From SAR202 cluster bacterium AD-804-J14_MRT_500m (lineage in GTDB: Bacteria; Chloroflexota; Dehalococcoidia; UBA3495; GCA-2712585), in NCBI GenBank assembly GCA_009391275.1, contig VEXF01000011.1, forward strand, positions 1 to 47,097: 47,097 nucleotides of DNA. The letters run 5' to 3'. Positions 1 to 8,991 of this stretch are shown piece after piece. The notes under the pieces are model-generated. The model saw only the letters and a program-made list of their open reading frames with translations. It was not told the DNA's origin and made no database searches. The translations under genes were made by a program, and so were the position numbers. The stretch's first letter is position 1; each line of letters starts with the position of its first letter.

Positions 1-43
1 AAGATATGCCGACCGCGCTGGTGGGTACACTAGGATTATAAAG

Positions 44-349
44 CTAGCTCCCAGGAAAGGGGATGCGGCTCCTCAAGCTCAACTCGAACTCGTATAATAG
101 GTCTGATGATATGGCAACATCAGATAGCATTGCTGGATCGAAGTTCGGCATTAATAATCCTCTAGATGGCGAAGCTTTTTTTATCTCAGCTATCAGACAC
201 ACTCCATCTTCCAAGAACGCACTCGCCAATTTGATAGTAGGTTGCCGCTTCTCTGTACGTTCTTGTAGCAACTTGAGTGGGATACGAATTTTTTGTTCTC
301 CTAATTCGTTTGTTTTAGCAGAAACGATCTGTTGAAGAATATTGACCAT
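44..349 (-). CDS. trpC: Indole-3-glycerol phosphate synthase, N-terminal fragment
   Basis: TrpC closes the indole ring in tryptophan synthesis. The first ~75 residues fit the family: an N-terminal helix with IVSAKTNEL, then the catalytic-lysine strand [13 protein letters not shown] and the FDPA turn. After [10 protein letters not shown] the expected A-Y-E-x-G-A-x-A-I-S-V-L-T segment is missing. The frame runs through unrelated residues to a stop at 44-46, giving 101 aa instead of ~260. Neither other frame restores similarity, so this is not a simple one-base frameshift. The start is the ATG at 347-349, 10 nt after the trpD stop codon ends, as expected for the last gene of trpE-G-D-C. It may be a real truncation, a rearrangement or an assembly junction close to the window edge. 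Confidence 0.7.
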   Translation of the reverse strand: MVNILQQIVSAKTNELGEQKIRIPLKLLQERTEKRQPTIKLASAFLEDGVCLIAEIKKASPSRGLLMPNFDPAMLSDVAISSDLLYEFELSLRSRIPFPGS

Positions 350-359
350 ATGCGATTAA

Positions 360-1385
360 CTATCCCTGAGATCCCAATTCTTGACTTAATTCTATTAACC
401 CTTCCATACGCAGCAATGCCTCCCCCCCATCCAACACTTCTGCAGCGGTTTTTATTCCTTCTTTCAAGTTGGCCACCTTATCTCCCGCTAGTAATACACC
501 GGCGCTGTTTAATAACACTATCTCTCTATGCGGACCCTGTTCCCCAAACATCAACCTCCGCAGGAGGTGGGCATTGTCCATAGGGGTTCCACCCTTTAAA
601 GAATCCATAGGAACAGAAGCTAATCCTAGTTCCTGAGGGGTGACAGAGTATTGATCCACGACAGATCCTCGTATCTCCCAAACATGCGTACTTCCACCCA
701 AGGTCATCTCGTCTAATCCGTCGTCTCCATGAACAACTAAGCTATGCTCCGACCCCATTAGCCTAAGAACATCTGCCATTTTGTTCCCGATTGACGTGCT
801 CGAAACACCCAACAACTGTTTCTTCACAAATGCTGGATTCGTCAACGGGCCCAGCATATTGAATACAGTTCGAATCCCTATATCTTTTCGTACCGAGGCT
901 GCATAGCGCATTGCCGGATGAAAAATAGGTGCAAACATGAAACCAACCCCAACTTCCTCAATACAGCGCTTCACATCATCGGGACCCAAATCTATTTTTA
1001 CTCCTAATGCCTCTAACACATCGGCACTACCACATATCCCGGATGCAGCACGATTGCCATGTTTAGCTATTTTTAAACCACTTCCGGCAGCTACAAACGC
1101 TGCCGCAGTGGAAATATTGAACGTTCCGCTTCCGTCACCACCGGTGCCACAAGTGTCTACTAGGGTGCCATCGATCTCCACTCTTAATGATTTTTGCCTC
1201 ATCGTCGTGGCCATCCCTGCGATTTCTTCCGAAGATTCCCCCTTCATCCGCAACCCTACAAGGAATGCTCCCAATTGACTCTCGGTAGCTTCGCCGTCCA
1301 TGATCTGTGCCATAACCATTCTTGCTTGATCAATAGACAAAGAACGATTATCTGACACCCATTCAATTGCTTCTTTGATCATCAT
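360..1385 (-). CDS. trpD: Anthranilate phosphoribosyltransferase
   Basis: TrpD transfers phosphoribosyl from PRPP to anthranilate, the second step of the tryptophan branch, in the cytosol. The 341-aa length is normal. The glycine-rich PRPP loop CGTGGDGSG lies near residues 79-87, followed by NISTAAAFVAAG. KHGNRAASGICGSADVLEALG-type anthranilate/PRPP contacts start at about residue 108, and the helix IRTVFNMLGPLTNP comes later. All family hallmarks are intact. The ATG at 1383-1385 follows the trpG stop by one base (TGA-C-ATG), so translation is probably coupled. It sits third in a minus-strand trpE-trpG-trpD-trpC run. Confidence 0.97.
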   Translation of the reverse strand: MMIKEAIEWVSDNRSLSIDQARMVMAQIMDGEATESQLGAFLVGLRMKGESSEEIAGMATTMRQKSLRVEIDGTLVDTCGTGGDGSGTFNISTAAAFVAAGSGLKIAKHGNRAASGICGSADVLEALGVKIDLGPDDVKRCIEEVGVGFMFAPIFHPAMRYAASVRKDIGIRTVFNMLGPLTNPAFVKKQLLGVSSTSIGNKMADVLRLMGSEHSLVVHGDDGLDEMTLGGSTHVWEIRGSVVDQYSVTPQELGLASVPMDSLKGGTPMDNAHLLRRLMFGEQGPHREIVLLNSAGVLLAGDKVANLKEGIKTAAEVLDGGEALLRMEGLIELSQELGSQG

Positions 1386-1386
1386 G

Positions 1387-1971
1387 TCAGCGACGTCCCC
1401 ATTCCTTTACCTGGTCTAAAAAGTTCTTCAGAACATCATGTCCTACCTTGGTCATAATGGATTCGGGATGAAATTGTATCCCTTCTACGGGAAGAGACTT
1501 ATGACGCAAGCCCATGATTAAGCCTTTGCTTGTTCGAGCGGTAATCTCCAAACTTTCCGGCAACGATTCGGGGTACACCACCAACGAATGATATCTGATT
1601 GCCTCAAAAGGATTCGGCAAACCTTTGTAAACACCTTTACCGTCATGAAAGACTAAAGATGTTTTTCCATGCATTATCTCTTCAGCAATCCCGACTGTAG
1701 CTCCGAAGACATATCCCACTGCCTGATGCCCCAAGCACACCCCCAAAATCGGCACGCGTTGTCCCATATGCAATATCACGTCGTTCGAAATTCCAGCCTC
1801 CAATGGCGTACAAGGCCCCGGAGATATCACGATTCCTTCAGGATTCATCTTTACAACATCATCGACACTAATCTTATCATTTCGGACTACAACCACATCT
1901 GCTCCCAGTTCACACAGGTATTGATAAATGTTGTAAGTAAAGCTGTCGTAGTTATCAATTAACAGAATCAC
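1387..1971 (-). CDS. trpG: Anthranilate synthase component II (glutamine amidotransferase)
   Basis: TrpG releases ammonia from glutamine and channels it to TrpE for anthranilate formation. It is a class I glutamine amidotransferase of 194 aa. The N-terminal strand is LLIDNYDSFTYNIYQYL. The nucleophile is Cys79 in GVCLGHQAVG, and the His168/Glu170 pair lies in QFHPES. The PGP oxyanion strand (SPGPCTP) is at about residues 50-56. The gene starts 11 nt downstream of trpE. The same subunit often also serves PabB, and no separate pabA is visible here. Complete and typical. Confidence 0.96.
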   Translation of the reverse strand: MILLIDNYDSFTYNIYQYLCELGADVVVVRNDKISVDDVVKMNPEGIVISPGPCTPLEAGISNDVILHMGQRVPILGVCLGHQAVGYVFGATVGIAEEIMHGKTSLVFHDGKGVYKGLPNPFEAIRYHSLVVYPESLPESLEITARTSKGLIMGLRHKSLPVEGIQFHPESIMTKVGHDVLKNFLDQVKEWGRR

Positions 1972-1982
1972 GTCAAAAAAAA

Positions 1983-3437
1983 CTACAATCCTTCTGCTTT
2001 ATCTATTGCCCTGAACAATGCACTAGCTTTATGAATCGTTTCTTGATACTCCGATTCAGGTTCGCTATCGGCCACGATACCACCACCAGCCTGAACATAG
2101 GCCACTCCATCTTTTAAAATAATAGTTCGTATAGTTATAGCTGTATCGGTGTTTCCTGAAAAACTGAAATAGCCAACCGCCCCGGCGTATGGACCCCTTT
2201 GAACCTGTTCCATCTCTGCGATAATCTGCATCGCTCGAATCTTGGGCGCCCCAGAAAGCGTCCCAGCGGGGAAACAGGACCTCATTGCATCATAGACATC
2301 CAAGTCTTTCCTAAGTACTCCTGTAACTTCCGAAACTAAGTGCATGACATGAGAATAACGATCCACATCTAGCAGCCGTGATACATTTACGCTACCCACT
2401 TCGCTGACCCTTCCCACATCATTACGGGACAAATCTACTAACATGATGTGTTCAGCCCTCTCTTTTTCGCTTTCCAAAAGTTCTTTTTCTAAGATCAAAT
2501 CTTCTTTTTGGTCCCTACCTCGTGGTCGCGTTCCGGCAATCGGATGACTCGTTATACGTCCTTCCTCTACCCTCAGTAACATCTCGGGCGATGTTCCGAT
2601 TATTTGAAATTCCCCCAACGACAAGAAATACATGTATGGCGAAGGATTCACAGTCCGCAAGGTCCGGTAGATCTGGAAAGGCGACGCCGTAGTCTCCCTG
2701 GTAAACCTTTGTGAGGTCACGGTTTGTATTACATCACCAGCAGATACGTATTCTTTTACCCGGTTTACAACTTCACTGTATTCCTCTTTTGTAAAATTTG
2801 AATGTATAGTCGCAGGAGTACTATTCCGTGATAATCCAACACGTTTTGGTGGATTCGTCAATGGTTTAGAAAGCCTTTCCACCAATATATCAATTTTCGC
2901 AACAGCTTCCCTGTAGGAACGCTCAACTTCCTCATCTACTCGCACGTGACTGACTACTTTTATATCATGACGGATGTGATCGAACACCAACAGCGTGTCG
3001 CTAAACATGAATAATGACTGGGGAAGTGACAACATGTCGATGTCTGGGATTGGCACGCTGGGTTCAAAATAATGGACGGCATCGTACGCAAGGTATCCTA
3101 CGGCTCCTCCATGGAACCTAGGGAGGCCCGAAACAGGAACTACTCTATATTGTTTCAATTCTTCCTGAACTGGGTTCAGAGGGTCTACACAGCCCAACTC
3201 CTGCCCTGGCCCTGTTGTTACTACTTTATACGGCTCCGTGCCTATAAAACTATACCGCCCCATCCTTTCTCCTCCTTCTACGCTTTCGAGAAGAAACGAA
3301 TACGGCCCTTGCGCTACTTTTAGATACGCAGAAACTGGCGTCTCCAGATCAGCCTCGATCTCTTTGTAGATCGGCACCAGGTTGCCTTCAACAGACAATT
3401 TTCTTACTTCATCTAAGCTAGGCTTACACAGTTGCAT
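1983..3437 (-). CDS. trpE: Anthranilate synthase component I
   Basis: TrpE converts chorismate plus ammonia to anthranilate, the committed step of tryptophan synthesis. It has 484 aa. The N-terminal domain carries the LLES element (SFLLESVEGGERMGRYSFIG), where tryptophan binds for feedback inhibition. The C-terminal chorismate-binding domain has GDVIQTVTSQRF, IAGTRPRG, DLSRNDVGRV, the CFPAGTLSGAPKIRAMQII signature and GAVGYFSFSGNTDTAITIRT. The start is the ATG at 3435-3437, 44 nt downstream of fumC. The gap holds only a small hairpin (ATTGG-TTTG-CCAAT), and I see no leader peptide or attenuator. The trp genes may therefore be co-transcribed with fumC or use a weak promoter in this gap. Confidence 0.97.
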   Translation of the reverse strand: MQLCKPSLDEVRKLSVEGNLVPIYKEIEADLETPVSAYLKVAQGPYSFLLESVEGGERMGRYSFIGTEPYKVVTTGPGQELGCVDPLNPVQEELKQYRVVPVSGLPRFHGGAVGYLAYDAVHYFEPSVPIPDIDMLSLPQSLFMFSDTLLVFDHIRHDIKVVSHVRVDEEVERSYREAVAKIDILVERLSKPLTNPPKRVGLSRNSTPATIHSNFTKEEYSEVVNRVKEYVSAGDVIQTVTSQRFTRETTASPFQIYRTLRTVNPSPYMYFLSLGEFQIIGTSPEMLLRVEEGRITSHPIAGTRPRGRDQKEDLILEKELLESEKERAEHIMLVDLSRNDVGRVSEVGSVNVSRLLDVDRYSHVMHLVSEVTGVLRKDLDVYDAMRSCFPAGTLSGAPKIRAMQIIAEMEQVQRGPYAGAVGYFSFSGNTDTAITIRTIILKDGVAYVQAGGGIVADSEPESEYQETIHKASALFRAIDKAEGL

Positions 3438-3481
3438 CTAACTATCTCGTCTGTATGATTTCCGGTATTGGCAAACCAATT

Positions 3482-4903
3482 TTAACCACTAACGTGCCCT
3501 GAGCCTAACCCCGGTTCCGTCATTTGCTCTAAGTTCAACAACTCGTCTAACGCCGCCGGCGTCAAATCGGTTTTTTCCAGCACTACTTCTCGAATGGACG
3601 CTCCTGTCGCGGCCGCTGTTTTAGCTATTTCTGCCGCACGATCGTAGCCTAACGCAGGGGCTAGTGCTGTGCCGAGCATCAACCCGCGTTCGACCATTTG
3701 CGGACCTACACCCGTCGCTTTTAGACCTTTGACACATTGAGCCGAGAAGTTTTCGGATGACGTCGCGAGCAGATGAATGGATTGCAATAAGTTGTGCGCC
3801 GCCACTGGCATCATTAGGTTAAGTTCGAAATAACTGCCCAAACCCGCTAAACAGATAGTCTGATCATTCCCAATAACTTCAGCCATAGCCTGTATTACAG
3901 ATTCTGAAATTACCGGATTAACTTTCCCTGGCATGATGGAGCTACCTGGTTGCACCTCCGGGAGTGCAAGTTCTCCGAGGCCAGCTCTCGGTCCGGAGCC
4001 TAGCCATCGTATGTCATTAGCTATTTTGTTCAGACTTACAGCTATCGTACGGAGCACACCACTCGTTTCAACAATTCCATCAATTGCATTTTGAGCTTGA
4101 AAATGATTTTCTGTTTCATGAATTTCTACCCCGTCTTCTTGCGAAATCAATCCACATACTTTTGAGGCAAAATCCCGATGTGCGTTAACCCCAGTACCTA
4201 CCGCTGTGCCTCCCAGCGCTACCTCAGATAATTCAGACTCAGCATACGACAACCTATGAAGAGATCTCTCCACTTGCCCGACATATCCACGAAATTCCTG
4301 CCCTAATCGGATAGGAGTAGCGTCTTGAAGATGAGTCCTGCCAGTTTTTATAACCGACCAGAATTCTTCACTTTTTTGGGAAAGACTAACCTTCAATCCT
4401 TGTAGGCCTGGCCTAAGAGATTCTTGGATATCAATTAACGCCGCTAGATGTACAGCGGTGGGAATAACGTCGTTCGAAGATTGGCATATATTGATATGAT
4501 CGTTCGGATGCACCAATCGAGAGCCACGTTGCCCTCCCATGAGTTCGGTTGCGCGATTGGCAATCACCTCGTTAGCATTCATATTGGTGGATGTCCCCGA
4601 TCCTGTCTGGAAGATATCCACAACGAATTGATCATCAAATCTACCTTCAGCAACTTCCGCAGCCGCCTCCGCAACCACTTCTCCAATTGAAGGATCTAAT
4701 ATTCCCAACTCTGTATTAACCCTAGCTGAGGCATTTTTTATCAACCCAATTGCTCTAATAAACGGACGATTGAATCGCATAGAGCTAATCTGGAAGTTCA
4801 ATACCGCACGCATTGTCGAAGCACCATAGTAGGCTTCTACGGGGACATCCATATCACCCATCGAATCCCTTTCAACCCTAACCTGACCTGATTCTCCAGC
4901 CAT
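3482..4903 (-). CDS. fumC: Class II fumarate hydratase
   Basis: This TCA-cycle enzyme interconverts fumarate and malate without an iron-sulfur cluster and works as a homotetramer. It has 473 aa. Motifs in order are TGSGTSTNMNANEVI (~100-114), VHPNDHINICQSSND (~131-145), GRTHLQDATPIRLGQEF (catalytic His191) and the superfamily signature GSSIMPGKVNP (320-330). These fit fumarase rather than aspartate ammonia-lyase, argininosuccinate lyase or adenylosuccinate lyase, though FumC and aspartase are close relatives. The start is the ATG at 4901-4903, giving MAGESGQVRVERDSMG as in homologues. It lies directly upstream of trpE on the same strand. Confidence 0.95.
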   Translation of the reverse strand: MAGESGQVRVERDSMGDMDVPVEAYYGASTMRAVLNFQISSMRFNRPFIRAIGLIKNASARVNTELGILDPSIGEVVAEAAAEVAEGRFDDQFVVDIFQTGSGTSTNMNANEVIANRATELMGGQRGSRLVHPNDHINICQSSNDVIPTAVHLAALIDIQESLRPGLQGLKVSLSQKSEEFWSVIKTGRTHLQDATPIRLGQEFRGYVGQVERSLHRLSYAESELSEVALGGTAVGTGVNAHRDFASKVCGLISQEDGVEIHETENHFQAQNAIDGIVETSGVLRTIAVSLNKIANDIRWLGSGPRAGLGELALPEVQPGSSIMPGKVNPVISESVIQAMAEVIGNDQTICLAGLGSYFELNLMMPVAAHNLLQSIHLLATSSENFSAQCVKGLKATGVGPQMVERGLMLGTALAPALGYDRAAEIAKTAAATGASIREVVLEKTDLTPAALDELLNLEQMTEPGLGSGHVSG

Positions 4904-5036
4904 ATCTATTGCACCTCGACGTATTTAGTTTCTTTTGACAGCGGCCGCCTCAGGATAGCCGTTTTACGCTATCGAGCCAAGCTAATGTACCTGATTTAAA
5001 AACATTTTTATTGCTAGAATCTGAACTGATCGAAAA

Positions 5037-5873
5037 TTAATACTTTATACCCACAAGCGTGCCTGTGATGATTTGCCTGTGATCATAAGAAAACCGGGGG
5101 ACGCAAGTGACCAAATTGATCGACGAACCTTCTCCTTGGTATATAGACAGGTCGTCTTCATGAACCTGGATTGACGTGGTCAACCGATACAGGTAACTCG
5201 CCTTTTCACTTTCGACAACGGCGTAAACATCAATTCCGCGTTTCCATAGCAACGGTATCTCTGGTAATTTGGAAAAAACTGATCCCTCTCCTCTGATAGG
5301 ACTTTCCAGGTGACCGAAAAACCATGCATTACCTGTTCTCCCAAGATCCCCCGTTTTCGAGATGTATCCAACAACATTTTTGGGGGTCTCATAAGATCGG
5401 CTATCCGATAAATCTAAGATAGCCAGTTCTGCTACCGGAGAATCTACTTGAATTGCGGGGATCGTTATGCGAACTGGAGGTGCGGATTGGACAAAATCCA
5501 ATTGATCGATAGATTCTACTATTTCAAATTGACTTAGCAGTGCATCGACAGTTGATGCCACGTCCTCAGCACCCAAAGGATTGTCCCAAAATGCCGGCGG
5601 AATCCATTCCCCAGGGTAGAGTACATACCGTGTGGCGGGATGCGAAGATGAACCTTCCTGTCCATCAACCGATTTTGGGAATTCGCTATCTACATGCATA
5701 CCGACGGATGACTGTCCATTGCTCATGGAGAGAACCACCCGATCGATCACGATCGGAGCTTCCGCGTTTAGCTCATCTAATCTGGAATGCTCCCGCAAGG
5801 AATAGGCGAAGTAAGACGACCCACCTATCACCAGCACAACGCCAACGCAAAGAATGAAAACCCCAAGCCTCAC
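5037..5873 (-). CDS. Sortase family transpeptidase, membrane-anchored
   Basis: Sortases cleave a C-terminal sorting motif on exported proteins and transfer the protein to an amine acceptor at the cell surface. The 278-aa protein starts with an N-terminal hydrophobic segment (residues ~4-24), then a linker to about residue 130 and a sortase barrel from about 133. The catalytic triad is visible: His188 in WFFGHLESP, Cys257 in NLVTCVP and Arg266 in DHRQIITG. No sorting-motif substrate or pilin gene is visible next to it, so the target is unknown and the class is uncertain. It is transcribed alone between fumC and the divergent small genes. Confidence 0.85.
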   Translation of the reverse strand: MRLGVFILCVGVVLVIGGSSYFAYSLREHSRLDELNAEAPIVIDRVVLSMSNGQSSVGMHVDSEFPKSVDGQEGSSSHPATRYVLYPGEWIPPAFWDNPLGAEDVASTVDALLSQFEIVESIDQLDFVQSAPPVRITIPAIQVDSPVAELAILDLSDSRSYETPKNVVGYISKTGDLGRTGNAWFFGHLESPIRGEGSVFSKLPEIPLLWKRGIDVYAVVESEKASYLYRLTTSIQVHEDDLSIYQGEGSSINLVTCVPRFSYDHRQIITGTLVGIKY

Positions 5874-6053
5874 ACGTCACCTCGAAGTCAACCCATTTAA
5901 ACGGGGCGTTCGGTTTTTAACCCGTTCTCTTATAAGATCTCTTTACCCGCTGACGCGGAAAGGGTTTCTTAATTTTAATTCAACGTTTAAGCTGCGACGT
6001 TTTTTATGCATCCTGAGGGGGATGTATTTAATTGCCGCTTTTATCGCAATATT

Positions 6054-6266
6054 TCAACGATATCTAGTCGGATGGGACGTGCCATCATTTATAGGTTCGT
6101 TAAAATAGATATCTCCATTTCGGATTTTTATGTTAAATCCACAATCCGGAAGTGTGCAAACCCACGCTTTGTAATGTACCGCTGCTCCTTGATTCCCGTA
6201 GTCTGACAGCGGTACAAGATCTCCCACATTGCACTTTAGACATTTAGGCATTATCTGTTCTTCCAC
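6054..6266 (-). CDS. Small zinc-ribbon-like protein
   Basis: A 70-aa protein with two paired-cysteine knuckles: C-x-x-C (KCLKC, near residue 10) and C-x4-C (VCTLPDC, near residue 40). This pattern would bind one zinc ion in a rubredoxin-type fold. Function is unknown. The GTG start at 6264-6266 has GGGGAGGGG about 4 nt upstream. The in-frame ATG at 6249-6251 (MPKCLKC) is an alternative start that keeps both knuckles. It is divergent from the MoxR-type ATPase. Its size leaves some doubt, but the cysteine spacing and the Shine-Dalgarno support a real gene. Confidence 0.6.
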   Translation of the reverse strand: MEEQIMPKCLKCNVGDLVPLSDYGNQGAAVHYKAWVCTLPDCGFNIKIRNGDIYFNEPINDGTSHPTRYR

Positions 6267-6488
6267 AGAGCCCCTCCCCTTGAATTCCCCAGAAGTCTAG
6301 CATCACTGATTTCTCAATGACAAGTCCATTGCGAACGAGATTTCGCGATATATAGCTAGTAGCTGTAATTGTCCATGTTTGTCTACCGTCTCATTTGTCA
6401 AAGATACTATAATAATTTCTTAATAATCATTTCTAGGCAAATCATCCTTAATTCACCTGCCATTACCTTATCTTCGGAGAACATGATC

Positions 6489-7943
6489 ATGCCTACTGCC
6501 CCATTACCGAATTGCTTGAAAGACCTCGAACTTTCTGGATATAGGACCAAGTCCGTAAGGCACGAACTCCGGCACAACCTTATCCAAAAGCTTCGCAACA
6601 AAGATCAGCTTTTTCCAGGAATCATTGGGTACGATGATACCGTTATACCGCAGATCACTAATGCTATCCTTGCATCGCAAGACTTAATCTTGCTCGGAGA
6701 ACGCGGACAAGCAAAAACTCGACTAATCCAAGGGTTAGTAGATTTTCTAGATCCTCATATACCAGTTATAAAAGGATGTGAAATTAACGACGATCCATTT
6801 GATCCGATTTGTGCTGAATGTGTCTCTTTGAAATCTCACGAAGGACGTGACTTAGAAATCAGTTGGGTTGAACCGGATGAGCGGTATTCAGAAAAACTAG
6901 CTACACCAGATATTTCCATTGCCGATCTCATAGGAGAAGTCGATCCCATAAAAGTAGCTGAGGGACGCTATTTATCCGATGAACGAACCATACATTACGG
7001 ATTAGTTCCTAGGACAAATCGCGGGCTTTTTTGCATTAACGAGTTGCCAGACCTAGCCGAAAGAGTCCAAGTTGGACTTTTTAACCTTATGGAAGAACGG
7101 GACGTACAAATCAAAGGCTACCGAGTTCAACTACCGATAGATATTTTCGTGGTAGCTACAGCAAATCCCGAAGACTACACTAACAGGGGACGAATTATTA
7201 CGCCTTTGAAAGACCGCTTTGGTGCTCAAATACGGACCCATTACCCGAAAGATCCGGCCGAGGAAATTATGATTCTTGACCAAGAGCGATCTCAATTCGC
7301 AAATGAGTCAACTATCTTTGTGCCTCCCTATTACAAAGAGATAATTTCTGAAGTCACCGCATTAGCACGTGTCAGCCCGCACATTAACCAAAGGTCTGGC
7401 GTGAGCGTTCGCGTTTCTATATCCAATATAGAAACCGTCATCAGCAACGCCACCAGACGGGCTATCCAAAATAGAGAAAAATGGGCAATACCACGAATAA
7501 GCGACCTCCCGTTTATCATCTCCTCTTTCGCCGGTAAAATCGAGATGGACTCGTTCGAAGACGGACAGGAAGCAAAAGTGTTAGATGAGATTTTGGGACA
7601 GGCTGTGTTAAATGTGTTTAACCGCTATTTCAATGCTTCTGACTTGGATAGCATACTGCAATGCTTTGATCAGGACACGTACATTGAAACCGGGAGCACC
7701 ATAAGGTCAGCAACCTACTCTGCAATTTTGCGGGCCTTTCCACAGTTGGCCGATGCCGTCAGTCTGATAGCTGGCGACGACCGACCTGCTTTGCATGCAT
7801 CTGCAGCCGAATTCGTTCTTGAAGGTCTCCACCTCAATCGAAAGTTAAACCGCAGATCCATAGATGGGAAATTCCGGTTTGAAAGATCCCGACCAACCGC
7901 AGTCACACGTCACCCCAGAAGAAACCCAAGACCCCGAAGGTAA
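6489..7943 (+). CDS. MoxR / magnesium-chelatase-like AAA ATPase
   Basis: This AAA+ ATPase of the MoxR/ChlI type usually acts as a chaperone for metal-cofactor or large-complex assembly, often with a VWA-domain partner. The Walker A variant is GERGQAKTR (residues ~70-78 from the chosen start) and Walker B is GLFCINELPDL. A NPEDYTNRGRIITPLKDRF sensor/arginine-finger region and a C-terminal helical lid follow. The frame is open from 6369, but ATG 6489 is preferred because GGAGA lies 8 nt upstream and MPTAPLPNCLKDLELSGY begins the conserved part. This gives 484 aa. No VWA gene follows, which is unusual. The last ~20 residues are very basic (many Arg and Pro). A TATAAT occurs at 6408-6413 without a good -35. 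Confidence 0.85.
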   Translation: MPTAPLPNCLKDLELSGYRTKSVRHELRHNLIQKLRNKDQLFPGIIGYDDTVIPQITNAILASQDLILLGERGQAKTRLIQGLVDFLDPHIPVIKGCEINDDPFDPICAECVSLKSHEGRDLEISWVEPDERYSEKLATPDISIADLIGEVDPIKVAEGRYLSDERTIHYGLVPRTNRGLFCINELPDLAERVQVGLFNLMEERDVQIKGYRVQLPIDIFVVATANPEDYTNRGRIITPLKDRFGAQIRTHYPKDPAEEIMILDQERSQFANESTIFVPPYYKEIISEVTALARVSPHINQRSGVSVRVSISNIETVISNATRRAIQNREKWAIPRISDLPFIISSFAGKIEMDSFEDGQEAKVLDEILGQAVLNVFNRYFNASDLDSILQCFDQDTYIETGSTIRSATYSAILRAFPQLADAVSLIAGDDRPALHASAAEFVLEGLHLNRKLNRRSIDGKFRFERSRPTAVTRHPRRNPRPRR

Positions 7944-8097
7944 ACCACGTTTATAGGCTCCCATATCAGCCCGTGAAATAAGCTATCACCCTACACTACT
8001 AAGGAACAACGGTTTGGTTTCTGAAACAATCCGGTCCAGTACGACATTGTCAATGGTATAATGGGAAGCGACCAAAGTATGAGAAGATGAGTTACCA

Positions 8098-8991
8098 ATG
8101 AACACTGTGAAAACAGGTTTCCTAATGATAATGATGTGCGGTATTTTGCTTCTCGTCGGTCTCCTGCTTGGTGGAGTCACTGGACTAATCGTGTTCCTTT
8201 TTTTATCTCTGGCATTAAACTTCTTCTCGTACTGGTTTAGTGATAAACTGGCCCTGAAAATGGCTGGACGGTCGCGCATAGTAGAGCCTCATGAGGAACC
8301 AGAACTCCATTCAATAGTTGACGAGCAAGTAACACGCGCAGGTATCCCCAAACCCAAAATTTACGTCATAGACAACGAATCACCGAACGCATTTGCCACA
8401 GGGCGCAACCCTCAAAATGCCTCAATTGCCGCAACCACTGGTATCATGCGTCTGCTAAATCGTGAAGAGTTGGGAGGCGTCATCGCCCACGAACTCGCCC
8501 ACGTTGGCAACAGGGACACTTTGATCATGACCATGGTAGCTACTGTAGCGTCAGCCATTGCTATGGTTGCTTGGATGGCAAAATTCTCGCTCATATTCGG
8601 TGGATTTGGTGGCAGAGGGCGCGGAGGTGGCGGATATGGTGGAGTGATCGGTATAGGTGGGTTGCTGTTGTTAGCGATAGTCATTCCACTATTAACTACC
8701 ATTGTCCGGCTGGCCATATCGCGGACTAGGGAATATCAGGCGGATGCGACGGGCGCCAAAACCTCAGGCGCACCTTTGGCTCTTGCAGACGCCCTCGAGA
8801 AACTTGATATGGGATCTAGAAGCATTCCTATGGAAGCAAATCAAGCCACAGCCCATCTTTATATCGTTGAGCCAATGCACCAACAAGCTATGGGATTTCT
8901 TAACGGAGCAGGAATGATGCGCCTCTTTTCTACGCACCCGCCTATGTCCGAACGAGTGCGACGTCTTAGAGAAACACAGACCGTATGGTGA
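8098..8991 (+). CDS. htpX: Membrane zinc metalloprotease HtpX (M48)
   Basis: HtpX is a heat-shock-linked inner-membrane protease that degrades damaged membrane proteins. It has 297 aa. Two N-terminal membrane segments lie at residues ~7-45. The zinc motif is HELAH (131-135), with the third ligand Glu212 in SRTREYQADATGA. A second hydrophobic pair (~143-165 and ~183-205) flanks a glycine-rich loop (GGFGGRGRGGGGYGG). A TATAAT at 8057-8062 could be its -10, but I see no good -35. It overlaps the epimerase by 7 nt, which suggests a two-gene operon. Confidence 0.95.
   Translation: MNTVKTGFLMIMMCGILLLVGLLLGGVTGLIVFLFLSLALNFFSYWFSDKLALKMAGRSRIVEPHEEPELHSIVDEQVTRAGIPKPKIYVIDNESPNAFATGRNPQNASIAATTGIMRLLNREELGGVIAHELAHVGNRDTLIMTMVATVASAIAMVAWMAKFSLIFGGFGGRGRGGGGYGGVIGIGGLLLLAIVIPLLTTIVRLAISRTREYQADATGAKTSGAPLALADALEKLDMGSRSIPMEANQATAHLYIVEPMHQQAMGFLNGAGMMRLFSTHPPMSERVRRLRETQTVW

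Noticed and set aside
3438..3481. Tryptophan attenuator or leader peptide upstream of trpE
   Set aside because: The 44-bp gap has only a 5-bp hairpin, no run of Trp codons and no terminator/antiterminator pair.
5037..5873. Pilus or surface-assembly locus around the sortase
   Set aside because: No neighbouring protein shows a C-terminal sorting signal or pilin features.
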